Assembly: GCA_015067995.1 (NCBI GenBank)
Contig: SVLJ01000007.1
Coordinates: forward strand, 1 to 64,000
Length of the DNA stretch: 64,000 nucleotides
Direction of reading: 5' to 3'
Source of the DNA: Oscillospiraceae bacterium
GTDB lineage: Bacteria > Bacillota > Clostridia > Oscillospirales > Oscillospiraceae
Shown here one piece after another: positions 1 to 8,285 of the stretch (positions are counted from its first letter, which is position 1; each line of letters starts with the position of its first letter). Below the pieces are notes generated by a model. The model did no database searches. It was not told the DNA's origin and was given only the letters and a program-made list of their open reading frames with translations. Position numbers and translations under genes: made by a program.

Positions 1-331
1 CCTGAGGATAGTAGACACCTTCAACGCTTTTGCACAGGAAGCCTTCATAGATGCTGTCCATCCAGCGGCTGTTGCCCAGAGAACCTGCACCATCATGGGG
101 GTCCTGAGTGCTGGTGGCGTTGCTGGAAGCGGCGATAAAGGTGCCGCCGTACTTCCATGCGTCGGGGTCTTCAGCGGGTGTGCTGGTGCTGGGGTTGCTG
201 GGGGTGGGATTGCTGGGTTCGGTAGGATTGCTGGGGGCAGTGGGCGTGCTGCTGGTGGGCTTGTCGCCGCCGCAGGCCACCAGTGCCATGGTCATGACCA
301 GGGCCAGGATCAGTGCAACTGTTCTCTTCAT
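1..331 (-). CDS. ABC transporter solute-binding lipoprotein, N-terminal part (runs off the left edge)
   Basis: Leftward reading frame beginning with an ATG whose complement is at 329-331, preceded by a GGAGG ribosome site at 341-345. The visible 110 residues begin MKRTVALILALVMTMALVAC, a lipoprotein signal peptide with the lipobox Cys at residue 20. A Pro/Ser/Thr-rich linker (about residues 22-53) follows, then YGGTFIAASS and TQDPHDGAGS, which resemble the start of family 5 (peptide/oligopeptide type) solute-binding proteins. The C-terminal part lies outside the window, so substrate is unknown. It lies downstream of hyuAB on the same strand, so uptake of a peptide-like or cyclic-amide substrate is plausible. 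Lipoprotein call is firm; family is moderately sure. Confidence 0.75.
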   Translation of the reverse strand, partial: MKRTVALILALVMTMALVACGGDKPTSSTPTAPSNPTEPSNPTPSNPSTSTPAEDPDAWKYGGTFIAASSNATSTQDPHDGAGSLGNSRWMDSIYEGFLCKSVEGVYYPQ

Positions 332-411
332 TCTTTTTGCCTCCACTGTTTAGATTTTTTATCTTTATTCCGCATGCACAGAAGAAAGACCGTCCGGGGA
401 ATAGGTCTCAT

Positions 412-498
412 GCCGCCCCGTTGGGGCGGCTGAGGTATGAGGGGTGAATTTGCTGTTATGCTCTATGTGCCATAGAGCATAAGGCAGGTACCTGCCTT
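412..498. repeat. Three consecutive inverted repeats between hyuB and the lipoprotein gene
   Basis: GCCGCCCC/GGGGCGGC with a 3-base loop at 412-430, ATGCTCTAT/ATAGAGCAT with a 5-base loop at 458-480, and the perfect 18-bp palindrome AAGGCAGGTACCTGCCTT at 481-498. A T-run (500-506) follows the palindrome on the + strand only. In the leftward direction of the flanking genes no U-tract follows, so these could be protein-binding sites, processing structures or weak terminators. Confidence 0.55.
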
Positions 499-519
499 AA
501 TTTTTTGTGGGGCTGGGGA

Positions 520-2190
520 TCAGTCCAGCTTCACGCCGGCTGCGGCCAGCCATGCCTCGTCGATGATGCCCTCCCGCAGTTCCTTGCGGAGCAGCTGGGG
601 ATCGCGCTCCTGCACGTCGCCGTAACCGCCTGCGCCTGCGGTGATCATCTCCACCACGTCGCCGGTCTGCAGGACCACGTTGCGAGGCTTGGGGTTATCC
701 AGAATGCACTTGCCGTCACGGTACACACGGATGCTGGCGTTGCCGCCGCCCTGACCGCCTTCCAGACCCCAGGGCTTGATGATGCTGCGCTCGGTGGCGG
801 CGCTGACCAGCATGGAGTCGCCGCTTTCTTCCAGAATGCGGATGGTGCGGACAATGCCCATGCCGCCGCGGTACTTGCCGGGGCCGCCGCTGTTTTCAGA
901 CAGGGCGTACTTTTCCACCAGCAGGGGATATTCCATCTCCAGCGCCTCCACGGGGAGGTTGGAGGTGTTGGTCATGTGGACATGGACTGCGTCCATGCCG
1001 TCCTTGTTGTACCGGGCGCCGGAGCCGCCGCCGATGGTCTCCACGTACACATAGGGCTGGTTGGAGCGCTTGTCGTTACCGGCGAAGAAGAAGTAGCTCA
1101 TGGCGCCGTTGCCGGCGGCGGCAACACGCTTGGGATCCATCTTGGAGAAAGCACCGAAGATCACGTCCGCAATGCGCTGGGCCGTGGTCTCACGGTCAGA
1201 GGTGGGAGCGGGCTCCTGTGCCCAGACGATGCTGCCGGGCTCAGCCACCACGTTGATGCTGTCAAAGAAGCCGGAGTTGGCGGGGATGGTGCTGTCCAGA
1301 ATGGAGAGCATGGAATAGTACACCGTGGCCTTCAATGCGCAGGGCACGCAGTTGTGGGGGCCTTTGCTCTGGGGAGCGGAGCCGGTGAAGTCAAAGGTGA
1401 TCTGGTCGCCCTTGATGATGATCTTGGTCTTGAGGAGGATGTTCTTGGTGCCGGCGCCATCGTCGTCCAGATAATCCTCGAAGCAATACTCACCGTCGGG
1501 CAGCTCGGCGATGGCCACGCGGGCCTTGCGCTCGCCGTACTCCAGCCACTTCTGGCAGAAAGCCTCATAGGTATCCATGCCGATGCGGTCGATGAACTCC
1601 TTGAGCTTATCGGCACCGAACTGGTTGGTGATGATCTGGGCGTTCAGGTCGCCCTGACGCTCGTACTTCATCTGGAAGTTCAGCATGATGAGATCCATCA
1701 CGTCCTGCACCAGCTCGCCGCGGCTGTAGAGCTTCACCAGAGGGATACGCAGGCCCTCATCAAAGATGGTGGGACCCTTGCGGCTCTTGTCAGCGTGGTG
1801 GCCGGTGTTGACCATGAAGGCCACCAGCTTGCCCTGATGGAACACGGGCTTGAGCAGAACGATGTCCGGCAGGTGGGAACCGCCGCCGGCATAGGGGTCG
1901 TTGGCGATGAACACGTCACCGTCGTGGATATCCTCGGTGCGATACTTCTGGGTCAGCACCTCCACAGCGCCGGAAAGGGAGCTGAAATGCAGAGGAATGT
2001 GCTGGGCCAGAGACAGGAGCTTGCCCTCGGGGCTGAACACTGCCACGGACAGGTCCTTGCGCTCCTTGATGTTGGTGCTGTAGCCGGTCTTGGCGAGAAT
2101 GACGCCCATCTGCTCAGCAATGGAGGTAATACCGTTGGAGATGATCTCCAGCTCGATAGAGTTGATCTCTTTCATTGCCATCTCGCTCAT
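520..2190 (-). CDS. hyuB: Hydantoinase B / oxoprolinase family protein
   Basis: 556 aa, the normal length for the HyuB (hydantoinase_B) family, the partner of HyuA in ATP-dependent hydantoinases, 5-oxoprolinases and acetone/acetophenone carboxylases. The conserved N-terminal stretch is visible (NGITSIAEQMGVIL, then FSPEGKLLSLAQHIPLH), as are FIANDPYAGGGSHLPDI and NTGHHADKSRKGP, which carry conserved acidic and His residues. A Gly-rich C-terminal region (GPGKYRGGMGIVR, GGQGGGNAS, TAGAGGYGDV) is typical. The start ATG overlaps the hyuA stop by 4 bases, so the two subunits are probably translationally coupled. The exact substrate cannot be told from sequence. Family call is very secure. Confidence 0.93.
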   Translation of the reverse strand: MSEMAMKEINSIELEIISNGITSIAEQMGVILAKTGYSTNIKERKDLSVAVFSPEGKLLSLAQHIPLHFSSLSGAVEVLTQKYRTEDIHDGDVFIANDPYAGGGSHLPDIVLLKPVFHQGKLVAFMVNTGHHADKSRKGPTIFDEGLRIPLVKLYSRGELVQDVMDLIMLNFQMKYERQGDLNAQIITNQFGADKLKEFIDRIGMDTYEAFCQKWLEYGERKARVAIAELPDGEYCFEDYLDDDGAGTKNILLKTKIIIKGDQITFDFTGSAPQSKGPHNCVPCALKATVYYSMLSILDSTIPANSGFFDSINVVAEPGSIVWAQEPAPTSDRETTAQRIADVIFGAFSKMDPKRVAAAGNGAMSYFFFAGNDKRSNQPYVYVETIGGGSGARYNKDGMDAVHVHMTNTSNLPVEALEMEYPLLVEKYALSENSGGPGKYRGGMGIVRTIRILEESGDSMLVSAATERSIIKPWGLEGGQGGGNASIRVYRDGKCILDNPKPRNVVLQTGDVVEMITAGAGGYGDVQERDPQLLRKELREGIIDEAWLAAAGVKLD

Positions 2191-4238
2191 CCGTCCTTTC
2201 TTGTGATCATCATGTTGAGGTAACGGTCCACCGTGGCCTTCTGGTTGGAGAGAATGATGGTGGTGGAGTCCATCTGCTCAACGATGGCGGGACCCTGAAC
2301 CACGTTGCCGTTGTGCAGCAGCTCGCGGTCATAGAGGGCGTAATCTTCAAACTTGCCGCCGCCCACATAGACGTGACGGCTGCCGATGATGGCTGCGGAG
2401 CAGTCTTCTCCGGCGTAGGGATCTTCGGTGATGGCGGGATAGACGATATCGCCCAGTGCGGAAAGACCGAAGTTGACGATCTGGACGGTGTCCTTGGAGC
2501 TGAAGGAGTACAGACGCTCGTAAGCTGCGGTAAATGCAGCACGCAGGCTCTCGGCAGAGCCGATGGCGTCACGCTCCACGGGCACGCGGATCTCGTGGTT
2601 CTGTCCCTTATAACGCATATCCAGGAAGTACTCGCGGCTGCGCATGGCGGGGTCGATCTTCTCCTCGTCGAACCACACGTCAGCGGCAGCTTCCAGTGCG
2701 CCGAACTGCTGTGAGAGGATGGCTGCGCAATCCTCGGAGAGATCCATCACGTAGGTCTGGACGAAGTCACGGCGCATATTCTCGGTGAGCAGACCATAGG
2801 CGGCCAGCAGGCCGGGGGTCTTGGGAACCAGCGTCTTCTGGATGGCCATTTCCTCCATCAGCTCGGCTGCGTGGAGGGGGCCGGCGCCACCGAAGGCCAC
2901 CAGGCAGAATTCGCTGGGATCGTAGCCCTTGGCAACGGTAACGTTCTTGATCTCACGGCAGATGTTGGCGTTGCTGACGGCGATGATGCCGCGGGCAGTC
3001 TCCAACAGCTCCATGTTCAGCTTCTCAGCCAGAGCACCCACAGCCTCGCGGGAATTCTCCGCCTTGATGGGGAGACGGCCGCCCAACAGAGCCTCCTGAT
3101 TCAGGTGGCCCAGCACCACGCGAGCGTCGGTGATGGCCGCTTCCTTACCGCCCAGGTTGTAGCAGGCGGGGCCGGGATAGGAACCGGCACTGCGGGGACC
3201 AACCTTCAGGATTCCACCGCTGTCGATCCAGCCGATACTGCCGCCGCCGGCACCGATGGTAGAAATGTCGATGGAGGGGATGCGCACGGGATAGCCGCTG
3301 ATGGCTTTCTCGTCAGAGGCTTCCAGACGGCCGTCCACCACCAGGCTGATGTCGGTGCTGGTGCCGCCGATATCCACGGTGATGATGTCCTTCTCGTCGA
3401 TGAGGTCGCAGATGTACTGAGCGCCTACCACGCCGGCTGCAGGGCCGGACAGAGCAGTCTTCACCGGGAACTTCATAGACTCGTCAATGGACATCAGACC
3501 GCCGTTGGAATGGTTGATATAAGTACTGGTGATGCCGATGGACTCCAGCGTTTTTTTCAGGTTGTTCATGTACTTCTTGACCTCGGGGCCAACGAAGGAG
3601 TTGAGCACCGCGCCGCACAGTCTCTCGAACTCGCGGAACTGGCGGGAGAGGTCACTGGAAACGGTGAGGAATGCCTCAGGATACTTCTCCTGAATAATAC
3701 CCTTCACGAACGCCTCGTTCTCGGGGTTCAGATAGGAGTTCAGCAGGGTGACCACGACGGCCTCGGCACCCTGCTCGCGGATGGCATCCACGATCTTCTC
3801 CACTTCCTCACGGCTGATCTCTCGCACGGTCTTGCCCTTGTAGTCCAGACGCTCAGTGATCTCAAAGCGCAGGTCACGGCTCACCAGAGTCGGGGCCTTA
3901 TCCGCCTGCAGATCATACAGGTGGGGACGCTTCTGACGGCCGATCTCCAGCAGGTCGCGGAAACCGCCGGTGGTGATCAGCGCGGTCTTTGCGCCGCGGC
4001 CCTCCAGAATGGCGTTGGTGGCCACAGTGGTACCGTGCATAAAACGGCTGACATCCTCGCCGCGGAAGCCGTACTCCCCGGCGATGACGCGGACGCCTTC
4101 CACCACGGCTGCGGACTGGTCGTACAGAGAAGAGGGCAGCTTGTATACCATCAATGCGCCGGTGTTCTCGTCAATGGCGCAGATATCGGTGTTGGTGCCG
4201 CCCACGTCAACACCGATACGAATGGTTCTCTTTTCCAT
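2187..4238 (-). CDS. hyuA: Hydantoinase A / oxoprolinase family protein
   Basis: 683 aa, normal for HyuA. The N-terminus has the ASKHA-type phosphate loop DVGGTNTD (residues 11-18), followed by HGTTVATNAILEG (about 68-80). A second nucleotide-binding block, DIGGTSTDIS, and FGGAGPLHA lie further on, as expected for the hydantoinaseA_N plus hydantoinase_A domains. Members bind ATP and, together with HyuB, open a cyclic amide or activate a carbonyl for carboxylation. It is the first gene of a leftward unit with hyuB (4-base overlap) and possibly the lipoprotein gene. It diverges from a LysR regulator, which is the likely controller. Reaction type unassigned. Confidence 0.93.
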   Translation of the reverse strand: MEKRTIRIGVDVGGTNTDICAIDENTGALMVYKLPSSLYDQSAAVVEGVRVIAGEYGFRGEDVSRFMHGTTVATNAILEGRGAKTALITTGGFRDLLEIGRQKRPHLYDLQADKAPTLVSRDLRFEITERLDYKGKTVREISREEVEKIVDAIREQGAEAVVVTLLNSYLNPENEAFVKGIIQEKYPEAFLTVSSDLSRQFREFERLCGAVLNSFVGPEVKKYMNNLKKTLESIGITSTYINHSNGGLMSIDESMKFPVKTALSGPAAGVVGAQYICDLIDEKDIITVDIGGTSTDISLVVDGRLEASDEKAISGYPVRIPSIDISTIGAGGGSIGWIDSGGILKVGPRSAGSYPGPACYNLGGKEAAITDARVVLGHLNQEALLGGRLPIKAENSREAVGALAEKLNMELLETARGIIAVSNANICREIKNVTVAKGYDPSEFCLVAFGGAGPLHAAELMEEMAIQKTLVPKTPGLLAAYGLLTENMRRDFVQTYVMDLSEDCAAILSQQFGALEAAADVWFDEEKIDPAMRSREYFLDMRYKGQNHEIRVPVERDAIGSAESLRAAFTAAYERLYSFSSKDTVQIVNFGLSALGDIVYPAITEDPYAGEDCSAAIIGSRHVYVGGGKFEDYALYDRELLHNGNVVQGPAIVEQMDSTTIILSNQKATVDRYLNMMITRKDG

Positions 4239-4281
4239 AAATTCCTCCTTATCAATGCATAAAGGATTCCAATGCAGTTTC

Positions 4282-4311
4282 AGTATACCTTTGACATATC
4301 ATAAAGTCCAA
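4282..4311 (-). promoter_or_regulatory. hyuA promoter
   Basis: On the minus strand, TTGGAC (complement 4306-4311) lies 18 bases before TATACT (complement 4282-4287). It overlaps the divergent lysR promoter, so a regulator bound here could control both directions. Confidence 0.6.
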
Positions 4312-4319
4312 GATATAAT
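4291..4319 (+). promoter_or_regulatory. lysR promoter
   Basis: Perfect sigma-A type elements: TTGACA at 4291-4296, 17-base spacer, TATAAT at 4314-4319. The -10 is part of the perfect palindrome TATAATTAATTATA (4314-4327), a candidate operator for autoregulation. Confidence 0.8.
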
Positions 4320-4363
4320 TAATTATATAACTATAAATTTCAATCTATATGTGGGGTGTTTTT

Positions 4364-5251
4364 ATGGATCTTCTGCAGCTGCAGTATTTTCTGAAGCTGG
4401 CCAGCATTCAGCATGTGTCCAAAACAGCAGAGCTGCTGCACATCTCACAGCCGTCTCTCAGCGCCACCATCCGAAAACTGGAAACGGAGCTGGGCGTCCC
4501 GCTGTTCATCCGGAAAGGGCGAAGCATCACCCTCTCGCCCTACGGCGAAGCATACAAGTCCTTCGTGGAGGACGCTTTTTTGGCGTTGGAGAACGGAAAG
4601 CACACCCTAGACTCCATGCAGCAGACCGACTCCGGCACCCTGAATCTGGGAATGCTGAGCCCCTATGTATGGACGGAGGTTTTTCAGGAGTTTGCCCAGC
4701 AGCACCCGGACATTCAGGTGAACCGTTTCTCCGCAGAAGGTTTTCAGTATGTGGACAGGCTGCTGGACGGAACCATTGACCTGTATCTGGGCGGTCTCAA
4801 CGGCATCGATCAGCTGTCTGCCGCCAAGCTTCAGTACCACACTCTGTACGAAGACGACATGGTGATTCTGGTTCCAAATTCCCATCCGCTTGCCAGGGAG
4901 AAAGTCATCGATCTGCGTCAGTGCCGCGACGAGGGCTTTATTAATCTGGAAGCCAGCACCAATCTCCAGCAGTTCACCGACTCCCTGTTTGCACAGGCGG
5001 GTGTGACACCCCGGGTCATCATGGTATGCGACTACACCCTCCGCGATCATATGGTGGCCGATGGCCATGGCATCAGCGTTACCACCCGGCTGTCTGCCCG
5101 GAAAACAGACACCGGAAATGTGACATATATCCCCATCACATATCCTGCAGAAAAGCGAAAGCTGGGTCTGGTCTGGCGGAAAAACCGCGTGTTTTCTCAC
5201 GCCATGCAGCAGTTTTTCGACGCCGCTCAGGATTTTTACGGCCGATTCTGA
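4364..5251 (+). CDS. LysR family transcriptional regulator
   Basis: 295 aa from the ATG at 4364. An in-frame ATG at 4349 exists, but the GGGGTG ribosome site at 4353-4358 lies between the two and serves the later start. The first 60 residues are a classic LysR winged helix-turn-helix (LQYFLKLASIQHVSKTAELL, then SQPSLSATIRKLE). The rest is a LysR substrate-binding domain (FAQQHPDIQVNRF, PNSHPLARE). It is divergent from hyuA with overlapping promoters, so it probably controls hyuAB in response to the pathway substrate. That target is an inference from arrangement. It is the CynR/YofA-like subgroup at most; no closer name is justified. Confidence 0.92.
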   Translation: MDLLQLQYFLKLASIQHVSKTAELLHISQPSLSATIRKLETELGVPLFIRKGRSITLSPYGEAYKSFVEDAFLALENGKHTLDSMQQTDSGTLNLGMLSPYVWTEVFQEFAQQHPDIQVNRFSAEGFQYVDRLLDGTIDLYLGGLNGIDQLSAAKLQYHTLYEDDMVILVPNSHPLAREKVIDLRQCRDEGFINLEASTNLQQFTDSLFAQAGVTPRVIMVCDYTLRDHMVADGHGISVTTRLSARKTDTGNVTYIPITYPAEKRKLGLVWRKNRVFSHAMQQFFDAAQDFYGRF

Positions 5252-5311
5252 CCAGCAGGTGCATATTTCCTCCGGGACGGGCATAGGTTTGTCCCGGAAG
5301 GAGGGATGCCC

Positions 5312-6514
5312 GTGGCCTCCCACAAGCGCACTATACGGTTCAGACAGCGGCTGCTGGCTCTGGCCGCAGCCGCTGTGACACTCTGGACTGCCGCCATCAC
5401 CGCCGGCAGCAAAACTCTGTCGGCGGCGGCCGCATCGCTGCGGGAAGAGCTTTCCTCGCCGATGACACTGCTGCGCTGGGAGCTGGCAGACCTGTGGCCA
5501 AATGACGGCCTTTCTCCCGCTGCGGTGATGGTACTGGGAGAATCCCCCATCCTTCTCTCCGCACGGGCACAGGTAACGGCGCTCTGGTCACGGGAAAGCG
5601 GCGACGACATCCCCTCCTCCGACCCACCGCCGGAGATCACCGATGTGACGGAGCCGGTCAGAGAAACGCCAGTGGTTTCGCCGCCTGCGCCGACAATCAC
5701 TCCGGAAAATGATCTGGATTTCACCGACAACGGCATTCCTGCCCGAACACTGGTGCCTACCGATCCATCCGGCTACACCGTCTGCGGGCGGGTTTACATC
5801 AGCAACACCACCAGCTACACGCTGGATGCGGAAACACTGAGAGAGCCCTTTGACGCCAGACTTACCGACGAGGCGCCCCAGATCCTCATTGTCCACACCC
5901 ACGGCAGTGAGGCCTATACGCCGGTGGATGACAGCGACATCATCTGGTCCGGCGATCACCGCACCACCGACAGCCGCTGCAACGTGGTGGGCATCGGAGA
6001 TGAAATGGCACGGGTGCTGGCACAGGCCGGACTCTCGGTGATCCACGACCGGAATATGCACGACTATCCCCAGTATTCCGGCGCTTATGACCGCTCGCTG
6101 GAGTCCATTAACCAATATTTGAAGGACTACCCGTCCATCCGCTTTGTGCTGGATGTACACCGGGATGCCATTGAGGATGCAAATGGCAATGAATATAAGG
6201 TGGTATCCGTCATTGAGGGACAGGGGACTGCCGCTCAGCTGACACTGGTGATGGGAAGCAGCGCCGGAGGACTGGCGCATCCCAACTGGATGGAAAATCT
6301 GAAGCTGGGTACCGCGCTGCAGGAAAGCCTTCTGGAGAAGTATCCCACCCTGATGCGCCCCATGCTGCTGCGCAGCTCCCGATACAATCAGCACACCACC
6401 ACCGGGTCACTGCTGGTGGAAGTGGGCGCGGCAGGCAACTCCCCTGACGAGGCTATGCTGGCCGCCCGGCTCTTTGCCAAAACCATGGCGGAAGTCCTGC
6501 TGAGCACACCATGA
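5312..6514 (+). CDS. spoIIP: Stage II sporulation protein P (engulfment amidase/endopeptidase)
   Basis: 400 aa if started at GTG 5312, which sits 7 bases after AAGGAGG; the ATG at 5306 is almost on top of the ribosome site. An N-terminal membrane anchor (about residues 13-31) and a low-complexity stalk are followed by the SpoIIP catalytic domain. Visible elements are IVHTHGSEAY (metal-binding His, about residue 194), FVLDVHRDAIED (about 278-289) and TTTGSLLVEVGAAGNSPDEA. In sporulating Firmicutes SpoIIP cuts peptidoglycan with SpoIID to drive engulfment. In many Clostridia it lies close to gpr and rpsT, which here are 6.5 kb away. Confidence 0.94.
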   Translation: MASHKRTIRFRQRLLALAAAAVTLWTAAITAGSKTLSAAAASLREELSSPMTLLRWELADLWPNDGLSPAAVMVLGESPILLSARAQVTALWSRESGDDIPSSDPPPEITDVTEPVRETPVVSPPAPTITPENDLDFTDNGIPARTLVPTDPSGYTVCGRVYISNTTSYTLDAETLREPFDARLTDEAPQILIVHTHGSEAYTPVDDSDIIWSGDHRTTDSRCNVVGIGDEMARVLAQAGLSVIHDRNMHDYPQYSGAYDRSLESINQYLKDYPSIRFVLDVHRDAIEDANGNEYKVVSVIEGQGTAAQLTLVMGSSAGGLAHPNWMENLKLGTALQESLLEKYPTLMRPMLLRSSRYNQHTTTGSLLVEVGAAGNSPDEAMLAARLFAKTMAEVLLSTP

Positions 6515-6524
6515 AAAGGGTCTG

Positions 6525-6750
6525 TTGCAAAATAGAAATACCTGCAAGAGGAGCATGCACTCCTGGCAGGGGATGTGTGAAGGGGTCGGTCTTGGAGCCC
6601 CCCACAAGGTGAATTGCCGCGCAGCGGCAAGAGAAGGCAGCCTGGGCTGTCACGGTTCAAATCACCCGTCCGCAGACGAAAAGTCCGCAAGAAGTCATAA
6701 ACTTCTTGCGGACTTTCAAGGAGGCGTTGCAAAATGCAACGCCTCCTTTG
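6525..6750. other. Structured intergenic region of unknown class between spoIIP and a kinase gene
   Basis: About 240 bases with no credible gene but dense pairing potential. A hairpin lies at 6541-6570 (CCTGC..GCAGG with inner AGGAG/CTCCT). TTGCCGC/GCGGCAA follows, then a 15-bp stem at 6681-6715 (AAGTCCGCAAGAAGT with its complement, 5-base loop) and a 14-bp stem at 6718-6748 (AAGGAGGCGTTGCA with its complement, 3-base loop). The last two look like back-to-back terminators for the converging spoIIP and kinase transcripts. The first 150 bases match no RNA family I recognise. Confidence 0.5.
6681..6748. terminator. Paired stem-loops serving converging spoIIP and kinase genes
   Basis: Two strong stem-loops in tandem: 15 bp (6681-6695 with 701-715) and 14 bp (6718-6731 with 735-748). 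Short T-runs follow each on at least one strand. Position between convergent genes fits bidirectional termination. Confidence 0.7.
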
Positions 6751-6755
6751 CTCTG

Positions 6756-7376
6756 TCAGCAGCAGAGGTCTGCCTGCTTCCGGATATCATAGGCGAAAAA
6801 ATAAGCTTCCTCCAGCGGAATCCATTCCCGACGGAAGCGCTCTGCCTTCTCAGGGCCGCTGCGTCGCAGAATCCGCGCCATCTGTTCCTCTGGGTCTACC
6901 TGCGAGAAGACAACGATGTCCGCATAACAACCCAGCGCAGGATGGGTGCTGTAGGAACCCTCCACAATGCGGAAGGGCAGCGTGCCCACAGTGCGCTCAC
7001 CGCGAAAGTCCATTACAGAGCAGTCAAACCGGCGGTAGGAAAAGCCATCCGGCTGCCGCAGCCGCGGCAGCACCTCCTCACGAAAGCGCTCATAATGGAC
7101 GTTGCCGCCGGGCTGGGCAAACCGCTCCGGCGTACGCAGGGGAATGGGCAGGAAAAAATCGTCCATGTGGACTACGTCGGCAGGGAGCAGGGTCTTCAGC
7201 ATTTCTGCCAGCGTGGTTTTGCCGGAGGCGGCGGGGCCGTCCAGCGCCATAATACAGGGGCGGGCATCACAGGCCGCCGCCCGCTCCAGAATGGGAATGA
7301 GCCGGGGCACACAGGCGGATGCCAGTTCCGGCTCCCAGCCGGCCTCCGTCAGACGGCGAAGAATATTCTTTTCCAT
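6756..7376 (-). CDS. P-loop kinase related to uridine kinase / phosphoribulokinase family
   Basis: 206 aa. Walker A is LDGPAASGKTT at about residues 45-55, followed by VHMDDFFLP, a typical substrate-side motif of the uridine kinase fold. FRIVEGSYSTHP (Walker B-like strand) and the lid-type segment RILRRSGPEKAERFRREWIP with several Arg follow. This resembles small uridine-kinase-like proteins of unknown substrate found widely in Clostridia. GGAGG precedes the ATG, and the gene starts 2 bases after the tatD stop, so the two are probably cotranscribed. Phosphotransferase role is likely; substrate is unknown. Confidence 0.8.
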   Translation of the reverse strand: MEKNILRRLTEAGWEPELASACVPRLIPILERAAACDARPCIMALDGPAASGKTTLAEMLKTLLPADVVHMDDFFLPIPLRTPERFAQPGGNVHYERFREEVLPRLRQPDGFSYRRFDCSVMDFRGERTVGTLPFRIVEGSYSTHPALGCYADIVVFSQVDPEEQMARILRRSGPEKAERFRREWIPLEEAYFFAYDIRKQADLCC

Positions 7377-7378
7377 GT

Positions 7379-8146
7379 TCAGTCCTCCAGTCCGAAGAGG
7401 CGTCTGCCGTTTTGCAGGGTGATCTCCTCCATCTCAGCAGGAGAAACGCCCTTCCACTCCGCCAGCTTTTCCACAACGTAGGAAAGCTTGGTGGACTCGT
7501 TCCGCTTGCCCCGGAAGGGCTCCGGCGTCAGGTAGGGAGCATCCGTCTCGATGACAATGCGATCCAGCGGGGTCACTGCCACCACCTCCGGGCTGCGGCG
7601 GGCATTTTTATAGGTGATGGGGCCGTCAAAGCCAAGATACCATCCCATTTTGATCAGCTCCTCCGCCATTTCCGGCGAGCCGGAGAAGCAGTGGAACACG
7701 CCGCGGACATGGGGGAACTCCTTCACCACAGCCAACGTATCACCATGGGCCTCACGGTCATGGACGATGACCGGCAGGTCCAGCTCCTCCGCCAGCGCCA
7801 GCTGACGGCGGAAAATGTCCTGCTGGAACTCCTTCGGCGCATTGTCCTTCCAGTAGTAGTCCAAACCGATCTCACCGATGGCCACCACCTTCGCATGGGC
7901 GGCCAGAGTGCGGATAGCGGCAATGTCCTCCTCCGTGCAGTCATCGCAGTCGCCGGGATGAATGCCCACGGCGGCATAGACATGGGGATGCTGCTCCGCC
8001 AGAGCAACAGCCTGCCGGGAGCTTTCCACATCACAGCCGGGATTCACCACCAATGCTACACCGGCAGCAGGCAGGGAGGAAAGGACTTCATCACGGTCAG
8101 CATGGAAGCTGCCGGAATCATAATGAGCATGGGTATCGAAAATCAT
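7379..8146 (-). CDS. tatD: TatD family metal-dependent hydrolase (DNase)
   Basis: 255 aa from the ATG at 8146, which has GGAGG 5 bases upstream; a longer frame to 8203 has no ribosome site. The amidohydrolase fold signature FDTHAHYD at the N-terminus carries the first metal His pair. GEIGLDYYW contains the bridging Glu, followed by VIVHDREAH, GVFHCFSG and IETDAPYLTP with the last metal Asp. TatD enzymes are Mg-dependent 3'-5' exonucleases / D-aminoacyl-tRNA-type hydrolases. The upstream gene order in Firmicutes often pairs tatD with metG, which is 1.3 kb away here. Confidence 0.93.
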   Translation of the reverse strand: MIFDTHAHYDSGSFHADRDEVLSSLPAAGVALVVNPGCDVESSRQAVALAEQHPHVYAAVGIHPGDCDDCTEEDIAAIRTLAAHAKVVAIGEIGLDYYWKDNAPKEFQQDIFRRQLALAEELDLPVIVHDREAHGDTLAVVKEFPHVRGVFHCFSGSPEMAEELIKMGWYLGFDGPITYKNARRSPEVVAVTPLDRIVIETDAPYLTPEPFRGKRNESTKLSYVVEKLAEWKGVSPAEMEEITLQNGRRLFGLED

Positions 8147-8174
8147 AGCGACCTCCGGGAATCTTGTTCCATTT

Positions 8175-8203
8175 ATTATAGGTGGTTTGCAGCAGGATTG
8201 CAA
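8175..8203 (-). promoter_or_regulatory. tatD promoter
   Basis: Minus-strand TTGCAA (8198-8203), 17-base spacer, TATAAT (complement 8175-8180), about 30 bases before the tatD start. Confidence 0.6.
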
Positions 8204-8215
8204 GGCAGGCGGCCG

Positions 8216-8244
8216 TTGAAAAACACGGCAGGATGTGCTATTGT
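8216..8244 (+). promoter_or_regulatory. Promoter of the first acetyltransferase gene
   Basis: TTGAAA at 8216-8221, 17-base spacer, TATTGT at 8239-8244 with an upstream TGC (extended -10), about 40 bases before the start at 8286. Confidence 0.55.
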
Positions 8245-8285
8245 GAACGAACAGAGAAATTGATTGGAAAAGGAGCGTTTTCCAT

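Noticed and set aside
505..4262. Long + strand frames over hyuB and hyuA
   Set aside because: Antisense shadows: compositionally odd, without family features, while the minus strand carries clear HyuA and HyuB.
6525..6545. IS6-family-like inverted-repeat end GGGTCTGTTGCAAA
   Set aside because: No transposase and no clear opposite end; kept only as a remark in the intergenic finding.
6641..6680. tRNA T-arm-like GGTTCAAATC with a following GTCCGC
   Set aside because: Flanking bases do not form the 5-bp T-stem and no anticodon or D-arm fits upstream.
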